A DNA stretch of 5,862 bases from an uncultured Opitutaceae bacterium. GTDB lineage: Bacteria; Verrucomicrobiota; Verrucomicrobiia; Opitutales; Opitutaceae. Position 1 is the stretch's first letter, and every line of letters begins with the position of its first letter. The notes beneath the pieces are model-generated. The model did not search any database. It was not told the DNA's origin and was given only the letters and a program-made list of their open reading frames with translations. Shown here in pieces: positions 1-5,669 of this stretch. Where the stretch lies: the NCBI GenBank assembly GCA_937128785.1, contig CAKZMS010000249.1:1-5862 (forward strand), in the 5' to 3' direction. The position numbers and the translations under genes are program-made.

Positions 1-2
1 GG

Positions 3-65
3 GAGGCGGGACGTTACACCGGTGACTTTGGTCGACTCGGCCGCGTGACGTTCTCGATGCGGTGA
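3..65 (+). CDS. Possible 3' end of a convergent gene (very tentative)
   Basis: One plus-strand frame is open from the window edge to a TGA at 63-65 and gives about 20 residues ending GRLGRVTFSMR. If real, the gene would converge on the TIM-barrel gene, whose stop lies only 11 bp away. Another plus-strand frame is also open, to a TGA at 46-48, so frame choice is uncertain. No domain can be recognised in so short a piece, and no terminator is visible between the two stops. The rest of 1-76 shows nothing else. Confidence 0.2.
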   Translation, partial: EAGRYTGDFGRLGRVTFSMR

Positions 66-76
66 GCGCTGTGCCG

Positions 77-1012
77 CTAGCTCGCGGCTTGCCATTCACG
101 TAGGATATCCAAGTCGCGCTTGATTGCGGCCTCCACTTTTTCCTGCGGCCAGGATATCTTGCGGTCACCGTGTTCAGCGCCCCCGAGGTTGTATTCGCAA
201 TGCAGGGTGTGGGGGACCCGTTGATGAAGCCCATCCAATCGTTCCAGGTAGCGACCAAAGTCGACCCAGCCTTCACCGAGTGGCACGTTGACAATTTCCG
301 GCCGGCCGGTGGCGGCATCAACTTCCCAGCGGAAATCTTTGAATACGAGTGAGCTGATGTGGGGCAGGGCGACCTCGAGGTCCCGGATCCAGGAGGCTCC
401 CCGTTCTGCGGTGGCGTGGCGGATGTCGAATTGGATGCCCAGGGCGGAGGGATCAATACCTTCGAGGAGTTGCTGGTATTCCCACAGCGACGAACCGACA
501 TTGCGCTCGCCCGCGTGGTTTTGCAGGGCTCCGTTGAGTCCGTAGTCGGCCAGGGCCTCGGCCAGCTGCTCCACGGTATCCTGCAACTGATCAAGCCGCG
601 CAGCGGGATCATCGCGGGGAGTGAATCGATAATAGCCCATCCGCAGGTGCCGAAAACCCGCGGCCGCAATCGCTTCCATGGTGGCGTCAAAGTGATCGTC
701 CTCGGGAGAAGTGAACCCCGTGGTGCACATGACGGGGGGCAGTCCTTCATCACGAAGAATCCGGGCGACCTCCGGAAGTACCTGGGCGGCATCCGCGGGC
801 TCGACATGGCCGCGTGGTCGCACGGTCAGATCGACGCCGTCAAAGCCCATCGCAGCCGCACTGGCGGCCATGGCTCGGTAGTCGAGAAACTGAAGGTGCT
901 TCGAAAACAGGTGCACCGAGGTGGTTGGGCTTGAGGTCATCGCATTGAGCGAGGGCAGTTGGGTGGCAAGGGCGGCGGTGGCCGTGCTGGCGAGAAAGGT
1001 GCGACGTTTCAT
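77..1012 (-). CDS. Tat-exported sugar phosphate isomerase/epimerase-like TIM-barrel protein
   Basis: This 311-residue protein resembles the xylose isomerase-like TIM-barrel family (AP_endonuc_2; sugar phosphate isomerases/epimerases). The N-terminus MKRRTFLAST followed by an alanine-rich stretch to about residue 24 fits a twin-arginine signal (RRxFL), so the folded, probably metal-loaded enzyme is likely exported. Family-like segments are SKHLQFLDY (37-45), GFDGVDLTVRP (56-66), LRMGYYRF (123-130), NHAGE (165-169), FDIRHA (195-200), VFKDFRW (223-229) and HCEYN (271-275). H166, D196, H199 and E273 are plausible metal or substrate ligands by family analogy. The length is normal for a single barrel plus signal. 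The ATG at 1012 is chosen because it gives the intact Tat signal and overlaps the sulfatase stop by 4 bp (ATGA), which suggests translational coupling; no Shine-Dalgarno is visible. A role in rearranging sugars released by sulfated-glycan breakdown is inferred from the neighbour. The exact substrate cannot be told. Confidence 0.85.
   Translation of the reverse strand: MKRRTFLASTATAALATQLPSLNAMTSSPTTSVHLFSKHLQFLDYRAMAASAAAMGFDGVDLTVRPRGHVEPADAAQVLPEVARILRDEGLPPVMCTTGFTSPEDDHFDATMEAIAAAGFRHLRMGYYRFTPRDDPAARLDQLQDTVEQLAEALADYGLNGALQNHAGERNVGSSLWEYQQLLEGIDPSALGIQFDIRHATAERGASWIRDLEVALPHISSLVFKDFRWEVDAATGRPEIVNVPLGEGWVDFGRYLERLDGLHQRVPHTLHCEYNLGGAEHGDRKISWPQEKVEAAIKRDLDILREWQAAS
1009..1012 (-). 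other. ATGA stop/start overlap coupling the two minus-strand genes
   Basis: The sulfatase stop TGA (1011-1009) and the ATG of the TIM-barrel gene (1012-1010) share bases, reading ATGA on the minus strand. With no Shine-Dalgarno upstream, re-initiation by the terminating ribosome is the likely way the second gene is translated, and it ties the two products together in one transcript. Confidence 0.85.
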
Positions 1013-2883
1013 TTCAGTCGGGGATCGACGGAGTCCATTCCGAGGGTTGAGGTGAGCAGTTTGCCGACGTCGAAGCGGTAGCGGCTGTGCGGAAGGTTTT
1101 CCGATTCCAAGGGATAGCTTTTAAGCACGTCGTGAACCGGGGCGGTAACGGGTCCAAGATTCTCGAGCACCGTCAGGGCTGCGATGGCGGTAAAGTGATT
1201 GCCGGCGGGATTAGCCCAATCGGCGAGTCGCTCGAGCGCGACGGCTTGATCCGACTCTACGCCATGACGCACCAGCACGTCGGCCGCCGTGATCGCGACG
1301 TCAGGGGACTGATCTGCCAGCAGATGGCGGAGGGCTGGCAGGTGTGGTTTGGCGGCGGAGGAATCGTCGCGGGCGGCCAGTCCGATGCCTCGTAGGGTCC
1401 AGTAGCGAATGGCCGGCTCGGCGTCACGCAGTTGAGCGGCTACCTTCGCGGTGGGTAGGGTTTGGCCCAACGTGGCCCGGGACGCCACGAGCTGAATGCG
1501 GTCGTAGTCGTAGTTCCCGGGCTCTCGTGCCCACTCGTAGGGCGAAGCCCCGGCGGTGCGTCGGTGAAGTTCAGCCTCGGGCAGGAAACCGAGATCACGC
1601 ACCGCCGCCATCTGCTGGAAGAGCGCACTGGCCAGGCGATCCTTGATGGCACGATGGTCGGGAGTCTCCGCGAGGTTGTTGATCTCGTGCGGATCCTCCC
1701 GGAGGTCAAACAGCTGCTCGGCCGGGGTGGGCAGGAAGAAGGCCGACTGGGCGGCGTTGGTCTTTCCGGCTTTAAACAGATCCAGCCAACGTTGATTGCC
1801 GGGATTGTTGAATTGGTAATCGACGCGCTGCCCGGCGGGTAGATCAGGGCGGAAATTGCGAATGTAGATGTAGCGCCCGTCGGTTACGGTGCGGACAAAA
1901 TCGACGCGTTCGTCCATGCGGCCACGGAAACCGAACATGTAGTCGGGCGGGGGAGCACTATGCTCGCCGAGAAAGGCGTGGCCCTGCATCCATGTGGGAG
2001 GCTCAATCCCGATGAGGCTCAACACCGTTGGGGCGAGATCGACAAAGTTGACCAATCGATCGGAGCTGCCACCGATCGCGTATTCCGGCGACCGCAGGTG
2101 CGCGAATTTTTCGGGAATGTATACCACCATGCCCACATGCAGTCCACGGTTCATCGGATTGCGTTTATGGGAAGCAATTCCGGCGCCGTGATCACCGTAG
2201 TAGAATACGATGGTGTCATCGGCCATTCCGGCGGCTTCGAGTTCGGCCAGCTTTTCTCCACACAGCGCATCGGCGCGGGTGACCACGTCGTAAAACTGGG
2301 CCCAGTCCTGGCGGATGAGGGGATCATCGGGTTGATAGGGCGGTACCTCAAACTCGTCGGGATTGTGCACCTGCTCGTGCGGGCGCTTGCGCACCTGACT
2401 TTCGTGGCTGACGGTGAAGTTGAAGATGGCGAAGAACGGTGAGCCCTCGGGGCGGTTTTTCCAGTGCGCTTGATTGGAGGATTCATCCCAAAGATCCGCT
2501 GGCGTCGTGATGTTGTAATCTTCCTTGGAGTTGTTGGTGACGTAATAGCCGGCGTCTTTGAGATATTCGGGATAGGCGCGCATGAAGTCGGGGGCCGTAA
2601 CGAAACTGCGCATGTGCTGGGCGCCGGTGGATGGCGGATACATGCCGGAAATGATCGTCGTGCGAGCGGGCGCGCAGACCGGAGCGGTTGACCAAGCGAG
2701 ATTGTAGAGCATGCCCTTGGCGGCGAGCGCATCGATATTGGGTGTAGTGGCATACTCGTCACCATAACAGCCCAGCTCCGGGCCATTGTCTTCGGTGGTG
2801 AGCCAAAGAATATTGGGCTGTTGAGCAGCGGAAAGAGAAACAACGGCGGCCGCTAGAGCACACAGAAGAGCTGGGAAACGCAT
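1009..2883 (-). CDS. Secreted cysteine-type sulfatase with C-terminal HEAT-like repeats
   Basis: This 624-residue type I (alkaline phosphatase-fold) sulfatase should hydrolyse sulfate esters, probably on a glycan. Residues 1-20 form a Sec signal (charged start, hydrophobic core, LSAA before QQ), pointing to periplasm or outside. The mature part starts PNILWLTTEDNG, with E31-D32 in place of the usual Asp pair of the metal site. CAPAR (70-74) is the CxPxR formylglycine motif; C70 is encoded by TGC at 2674-2676. H160 (VSHES), D231-H232 (YYGDHGAG) and K240 fit the remaining active-site positions. The catalytic fold runs to about residue 430. Residues 470-590 are alanine/leucine-rich helical repeats (for example AIRYWTLRGIGLAA and DVAITAADVLVRHG) resembling HEAT repeats, an arrangement I recall from Planctomycetota and Verrucomicrobiota sulfatases. 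Activation needs a formylglycine-generating enzyme encoded elsewhere. It is the first gene of the operon. The 25 bases before the ATG contain no purine-rich Shine-Dalgarno. The substrate cannot be predicted here. Confidence 0.93.
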   Translation of the reverse strand: MRFPALLCALAAAVVSLSAAQQPNILWLTTEDNGPELGCYGDEYATTPNIDALAAKGMLYNLAWSTAPVCAPARTTIISGMYPPSTGAQHMRSFVTAPDFMRAYPEYLKDAGYYVTNNSKEDYNITTPADLWDESSNQAHWKNRPEGSPFFAIFNFTVSHESQVRKRPHEQVHNPDEFEVPPYQPDDPLIRQDWAQFYDVVTRADALCGEKLAELEAAGMADDTIVFYYGDHGAGIASHKRNPMNRGLHVGMVVYIPEKFAHLRSPEYAIGGSSDRLVNFVDLAPTVLSLIGIEPPTWMQGHAFLGEHSAPPPDYMFGFRGRMDERVDFVRTVTDGRYIYIRNFRPDLPAGQRVDYQFNNPGNQRWLDLFKAGKTNAAQSAFFLPTPAEQLFDLREDPHEINNLAETPDHRAIKDRLASALFQQMAAVRDLGFLPEAELHRRTAGASPYEWAREPGNYDYDRIQLVASRATLGQTLPTAKVAAQLRDAEPAIRYWTLRGIGLAARDDSSAAKPHLPALRHLLADQSPDVAITAADVLVRHGVESDQAVALERLADWANPAGNHFTAIAALTVLENLGPVTAPVHDVLKSYPLESENLPHSRYRFDVGKLLTSTLGMDSVDPRLK

Positions 2884-2913
2884 GGGGATTTATCGAGGAG
2901 TAGGGTTGCCGAG

Positions 2914-2925
2914 TTCAGGCCTGAA
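2914..2925. promoter_or_regulatory. 12-bp perfect palindrome, candidate operator
   Basis: TTCAGGCCTGAA is a perfect inverted repeat centred about 36 bp upstream of the sulfatase ATG, a position suited to binding by a dimeric regulator of the operon. No second copy was noticed in the window, and the regulator is unknown. Confidence 0.3.
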
Positions 2926-3044
2926 GACGTTGGGCATTTCGTCCGGCAGAGAGAAGCTCAATCCGTTTCGGTCATCTTTTGCCAATGGTTGTGCATCGGT
3001 TGGGTTCGCGGCGGTTCAAGGTTGGCGACGACCCTTGGGCGGGG

Positions 3045-3053
3045 TGGTATTTT
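3045..3053 (+). promoter_or_regulatory. Possible extended -10 promoter for the EF-G-like gene
   Basis: TGGTATTTT matches an extended -10 (TGn followed by a TATAAT-like hexamer, 4 of 6) in an otherwise GC-rich stretch. TTGGCG at 3022-3027 is the nearest -35-like hexamer, but its spacing of 20 is too long. If used, transcription would start near 3060 and leave a leader of about 140 nt. Confidence 0.25.
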
Positions 3054-3134
3054 CGCATGAAACCCCGAGTGCATGCCAGCGGCCTGAACCGCTTGGAACG
3101 CGATCCCCGGGAATGCGGCGAGCCCTCCACTGAT

Positions 3135-3172
3135 CCGGCGGTGCCGGCTGAGCTGCGAGGATCCGCCGGCGC
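3135..3172 (+). promoter_or_regulatory. GC-rich leader with two mutually exclusive stems
   Basis: In the presumed 5' leader of the EF-G-like gene, 3135-3141 (CCGGCGG) can pair with 3163-3169 (CCGCCGG), seven GC pairs. Alternatively, 3141-3148 (GTGCCGGC) can pair with 3165-3172 (GCCGGCGC), eight pairs with one G-U. The stems share bases, so only one can form at a time. Both end about 20 nt before the ribosome site. A small upstream hairpin (3078-3082 with 3089-3093) also fits. Chance pairing is possible at this GC content. Confidence 0.25.
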
Positions 3173-3192
3173 CTGACTTAAACCCCAGATAC

Positions 3193-3197
3193 AGGAG
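3193..3197 (+). promoter_or_regulatory. Shine-Dalgarno site of the EF-G-like gene
   Basis: AGGAG lies six bases before the ATG at 3204 and fixes that start. It is the only clear Shine-Dalgarno in the window; both minus-strand genes lack one. Confidence 0.8.
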
Positions 3198-3203
3198 TAA
3201 CGC

Positions 3204-5279
3204 ATGACCGACTATCCCGCCCCCCAAATCAGAAATCTCTCAGTTGTCGGCCATGCCTCCGCAGGCAAGACCATGCTCGTCGAGTCCATGATGGCCTGTG
3301 CCAAACAGATTGGTCGACTCGGCTCGATCGAGCAGGGCTCAACCGTCTCGGATTTCCACGAAAGCGAGCACGACCACGGCATCTCGGTGCACACCACTTT
3401 ACTCGCGGCCGAGTGGGCCGGCGCCAAACTCAACGTGCTCGACACTCCGGGGTATCAGGATTTCCGCAGTGAGGCGCTCTCCGGGCTACGGGTGGGAGAC
3501 TCCGCCGTCGTGGTGGTCAACGCCACGCAGGGTGTATCGGCTGGCACCGATACGGTCTGGCGGGCGGCCGATGAATATCACCTGCCCAAAACGCTGGTGA
3601 TTACCGGTCTCGACAAACCGAATACCGATTTTGAAGCGACGCTGGATCAGGCCAAGGAGCACTTCGGCACCAACCTGTTTCCGTTGACGATTCCTCTGGA
3701 TGCCGGCCCCGGGTTCCATCGCGTCCTTGATGTCATGCGCAGCGAAGTCGTCAGTTACCGCGATGACGGTTCGGGCGAATTTGAAGAGTGTGCGGCAGAG
3801 GGCGAAGATGCCGAAAGGGTGAAGACCCTGCACCGGCAGCTGATCGAGTATGTCGCCGAGTCGGACAACGCGCTGATGGAGAAATTCTTTGAGCAGGACG
3901 GCTTGAGCGAAGCAGAAATGCGCGCCGGCCTGCACCGGGCACTCGAGGCCGAAGTGTTTGTGCCCGTCTTCGCCGTATCGGGTCTTACGAATGTTGGTGT
4001 CGCCCGTCTGCTCGACCATTTGGCCAAATACGAATCATCGCCGGCGGACCACCGCTTGGTCAAAGGCCGGGACCCCAACGGCTCCGTGGTCGAGGTGAGC
4101 CTCGATGACCGCACGCCCGTGCTTTATGTATTCAAGACGATGAATGAAGCCGGAGTCGGCGAACTTTCATTGTTCCGAGTCTACGCCGGTGAAGTGAAGG
4201 GCGGGCAGGAGTTGTTTAACCCTGCTCGAGGAACGACCGAACGGATCGGGCAATTGTATGTGCTCAATGGCCAAAAGCGTACGTCGGTCGATTCCCTGAA
4301 GGCCGGTGATCTGGGCGCGGCGGTCAAACTGAAGGACACGCACACCGGCAATACGCTGTGCGATCCTCAACGCCCGGTCATGCTGCCGGAAGTGAACTAT
4401 CCGGCTCCGAACATTCATGGGGCGCTGACCTGTGACTCCCCGGGAGATGAGGACAAGTTCGCCATCGGATTGGTCACGTTGCATCAGGAAGATCCATCAT
4501 TCCACCATCGGGTGGATGACGAGGTGCATCAGACGATCGTTTCGGGCCAAGGCGAAGTGCACCTGAAGGTAGCGCTCGAACGATTGCATCGCCGGTTCGG
4601 TATCAACGTTACCATGACGGCGCCCCGCATTCCCTATCGCGAAACGATCAGCGCCAAGGCGGCCTCCAAGTATCGGCACAAAAAGCAATCAGGCGGGGCG
4701 GGGCAGTTCGCCGAAGTCTGGATGCGCATTGCTCCCGGCGCGCCGGGCACGGGTATCGATTTCCGCCAATCGTTGGTGGGCACGAATGTGGACCGGGTGT
4801 TTGTGCCTTCCGTGGAAAAAGGGGTTCGGGCCGCGTGTGACCAGGGCGTGCTCGCCGGCTGCCGCATCGTCGATGTGATCATCGATTTCTACGACGGTAA
4901 GATGCACCCGGTGGACTCCAAAGATGTCGCGTTCCAAATCGCCGGGAACCACGCGTTTCGCGATGCGTTTGCGGATGCTCGTCCCTGTCTGTTGGAACCG
5001 ATCTACGAAATCGTGGTGACCGTGCCGGAAGACTGCGTGGGCGACATCATGGGGGATCTCTCCTCTCGCCGTGGCCATATTCTGGGGGTCGAGGCCGCCG
5101 GGCATTTCCAATCGCTCCGGGCCCGGGTGCCGCAGCGTGAATTGCATCACTACAGCACGCGACTGCGCTCCCTGACTGCCAGCCGGGGGACGCACACTGA
5201 GACCTTTGTGGCCTACGAAAAGGTGCCCCACGAATTGGCCCCGGTTATTATCGAAGAGGCCAAAGCCGCCCGGGAATAG
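3204..5279 (+). CDS. EF-G-like protein of the EF-G2/FusA2 type with altered GTPase motifs
   Basis: This 691-residue protein has the full five-domain EF-G layout: G domain (about 8-282), domain II (300-395), III (402-475), IV (476-595) and V (597-685). The P-loop is intact, GHASAGKT (16-23). The other GTPase motifs differ from canonical EF-G. The switch I RGIT element is HGIS (58-61). DTPGH is DTPGY (80-84), so the catalytic switch II histidine is tyrosine. NKxD is TGLD (134-137), and the G5 SA is SG (259-260). The N-terminal 170 residues resemble mycobacterial FusA2 (EF-G2), which shares DTPGY and has TKLD at G4 (compared from memory). Domain III SGQGEVHL (447-454), domain IV KKQSGGAGQF and the tip histidine H568 (MHPVDS) are kept, so ribosome binding is plausible while ribosome-triggered GTP hydrolysis is doubtful. 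As I recall, mycobacterial EF-G2 was reported to lack ribosome-dependent GTPase activity. It is probably a second EF-G rather than the housekeeping one: no rpsL, rpsG or tuf lies beside it. Its role is unknown. Confidence 0.9.
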   Translation: MTDYPAPQIRNLSVVGHASAGKTMLVESMMACAKQIGRLGSIEQGSTVSDFHESEHDHGISVHTTLLAAEWAGAKLNVLDTPGYQDFRSEALSGLRVGDSAVVVVNATQGVSAGTDTVWRAADEYHLPKTLVITGLDKPNTDFEATLDQAKEHFGTNLFPLTIPLDAGPGFHRVLDVMRSEVVSYRDDGSGEFEECAAEGEDAERVKTLHRQLIEYVAESDNALMEKFFEQDGLSEAEMRAGLHRALEAEVFVPVFAVSGLTNVGVARLLDHLAKYESSPADHRLVKGRDPNGSVVEVSLDDRTPVLYVFKTMNEAGVGELSLFRVYAGEVKGGQELFNPARGTTERIGQLYVLNGQKRTSVDSLKAGDLGAAVKLKDTHTGNTLCDPQRPVMLPEVNYPAPNIHGALTCDSPGDEDKFAIGLVTLHQEDPSFHHRVDDEVHQTIVSGQGEVHLKVALERLHRRFGINVTMTAPRIPYRETISAKAASKYRHKKQSGGAGQFAEVWMRIAPGAPGTGIDFRQSLVGTNVDRVFVPSVEKGVRAACDQGVLAGCRIVDVIIDFYDGKMHPVDSKDVAFQIAGNHAFRDAFADARPCLLEPIYEIVVTVPEDCVGDIMGDLSSRRGHILGVEAAGHFQSLRARVPQRELHHYSTRLRSLTASRGTHTETFVAYEKVPHELAPVIIEEAKAARE

Positions 5280-5307
5280 AGGACCTGCAGAAATTGGGCT
5301 TGCCAGC

Positions 5308-5339
5308 AGGGGGGCGGATTCGCGAACGTCCGCCCCCTT
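5308..5339 (+). terminator. GC-rich hairpin between the EF-G-like gene and tRNA-Glu
   Basis: GGGGGCGGA (5310-5318) pairs perfectly with TCCGCCCCC (5329-5337); G5309-U5338 and A5308-U5339 extend the stem around a 10-nt loop. It begins 28 bases after the stop codon, as a Rho-independent terminator would. However, it is followed by TTCTGG rather than a T-run, and the tRNA starts at 5348. It may be a weak terminator or a processing structure in a joint transcript. Confidence 0.5.
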
Positions 5340-5347
5340 CTGGAAAC

Positions 5348-5422
5348 GCCCCGATCGTCTAGCGGTTAGGACGGATCCCTCTCACGGATCAAACCGGGGT
5401 TCGATTCCCCGTCGGGGTGCCA
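5348..5422 (+). tRNA. tRNA-Glu (anticodon CUC), CCA encoded
   Basis: A complete cloverleaf can be read. The acceptor GCCCCGA pairs with TCGGGGT (5412-5418, with a G1-U72 wobble). The D arm is GTCT/GGAC. The anticodon stem is GATCC/GGATC (5374-5378, 5386-5390) with loop CTCTCAC, giving anticodon CTC at 5381-5383. The variable loop has four bases, and the T arm is CGGGG-TTCGATT-CCCCG (5395-5411). The discriminator is G5419, followed by encoded CCA (5420-5422). The CUC anticodon reads GAG. No promoter is evident in the 10 nt between the upstream hairpin and the 5' end, so co-transcription with the EF-G-like gene or a promoter overlapping the hairpin is likely. TGCCA of the 3' end is also the left arm of a downstream hairpin (5418-5447). 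Confidence 0.97.
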
Positions 5423-5447
5423 GCCTTCGCCAAGGCTTCGGCTGGCA
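5418..5447. repeat. Palindromic element 1, overlapping the tRNA 3' end
   Basis: TGCCAGCC (5418-5425) pairs perfectly with GGCTGGCA (5440-5447). Inside is a TTC/TTC 3x3 loop and a short GCC/GGC stem, so on the minus strand it has the same GAA/GAA architecture as the element at 5506-5531. Bases 5424-5448 are flanked by a 5-bp direct repeat, GCCAG (5419-5423 and 5449-5453). The related sequence at 5674-5682 (TGCCAGATG) lacks this piece, consistent with an insertion here. No T-run follows, so it is a poor intrinsic terminator. Confidence 0.7.
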
Positions 5448-5484
5448 GGCCAGATGACGTGCGATTCCAGATTAGGGAAGGCGA

Positions 5485-5505
5485 GGGGAAGCGAACCCCG
5501 GTTTG
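5485..5505 (-). repeat. Inverted near-copy of the tRNA-Glu T-arm and variable region
   Basis: This stretch matches the reverse complement of tRNA positions 5390-5410 at 20 of 21 bases, including an exact 14-mer CGAACCCCGGTTTG (5492-5505 against 5390-5403). It runs directly into palindromic element 2. Part of it, GCGAGGGGAAGCGA (5481-5494), recurs at 5742-5755, so the tRNA likeness could be partly accidental. Confidence 0.5.
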
Positions 5506-5531
5506 TCCGCCGAAGCCTCGGCGAAGGTGGA
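5506..5531. repeat. Palindromic element 2
   Basis: TCCGCC (5506-5511) pairs with GGTGGA (5526-5531, one G-U). Inside is a symmetric GAA (5512-5514)/GAA (5523-5525) internal loop and a short stem closed by CTCG. It is an inverted relative of element 1, with the shared core GCCGAAGCCTyGGCGAAGG. Confidence 0.7.
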
Positions 5532-5545
5532 AGGGGTTTGACGGA

Positions 5546-5562
5546 GTCCCGCGATGAGGGAC
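5546..5562. repeat. Small hairpin GTCCC/GGGAC
   Basis: GTCCC (5546-5550) and GGGAC (5558-5562) form a 5-bp stem around GCGATGA. Its arms resemble the inner stem of element 3 (GTCCCGC/GCGGGAC, 5643-5660), suggesting a shared origin. Confidence 0.5.
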
Positions 5563-5584
5563 GGAGATGGGGCGACGTAGTCGA

Positions 5585-5599
5585 TTCCGCGTAGCGGAA
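5585..5599. repeat. Small hairpin TTCCGC/GCGGAA
   Basis: TTCCGC (5585-5590) pairs perfectly with GCGGAA (5594-5599) around GTA. It sits at the left edge of the sequence that interrupts the second tRNA 3'-end copy and is followed by another short repeat, GGCCGCAGGCC (5603-5613). Confidence 0.55.
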
Positions 5600-5633
5600 C
5601 AAGGCCGCAGGCCGAAGCCATTCCCCGTCCTTG

Positions 5634-5669
5634 TCCGCCGTAGTCCCGCGGCTGCGGGACGAAGGCGGA
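5634..5669. repeat. Palindromic element 3, longest of the set
   Basis: The outer stem TCCGCC/GGCGGA (5634-5639, 5664-5669) is perfect. A 3x3 internal loop GTA/GAA follows, then a perfect 7-bp inner stem GTCCCGC/GCGGGAC (5643-5649, 5654-5660) with loop GGCT. The outer stem and internal loop match element 2, while the inner stem is a different, longer sequence. It lies exactly between the CCGTC and GGGGTGCCA blocks of the second tRNA copy. Confidence 0.75.

Larger units (their letters stand above)
2884..3203. promoter_or_regulatory. Divergent intergenic region of 320 bp
   Basis: This gap separates the minus-strand sulfatase operon from the plus-strand EF-G-like gene, so it should carry promoters in both directions. 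I see no convincing -35/-10 pair for the sulfatase; TTGGCA on the minus strand (2985-2980) has no good -10 at 16-18 nt. Short frames on both strands are open here but lack ribosome sites and protein-like composition. The specific elements I can support are listed separately. Confidence 0.5.

Noticed and set aside
27..40. 14-base match TTGGTCGACTCGGC also present at 3310-3323
   Set aside because: At 3310-3323 it is ordinary coding sequence of the EF-G-like gene (IGRLG); a single short shared stretch is most likely coincidence.
359..934. 191-codon open frame on the plus strand opposite the TIM-barrel gene
   Set aside because: It lies wholly antisense to a gene with clear family motifs, shows no ribosome site or recognisable domain, and is explained by high GC content.
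1960..2442. 160-codon open frame on the plus strand opposite the sulfatase
   Set aside because: It is antisense to the catalytic domain and its translation shows no known motif.
2958..3227. Short open frames on both strands in the divergent intergenic region
   Set aside because: They overlap each other, lack Shine-Dalgarno sites and do not look like proteins; one runs into the start of the EF-G-like gene.
4689..5231. 180-codon open frame on the minus strand opposite the EF-G-like gene
   Set aside because: It is antisense to strongly conserved domains IV and V; its composition (many His, Arg and Pro) is typical of a shadow frame.
5366..5602. 78-codon minus-strand frame and an overlapping plus-strand frame (5206-5457) across the tRNA
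   Set aside because: Both run through a functional tRNA gene and repeat sequence, so they are not credible coding regions.
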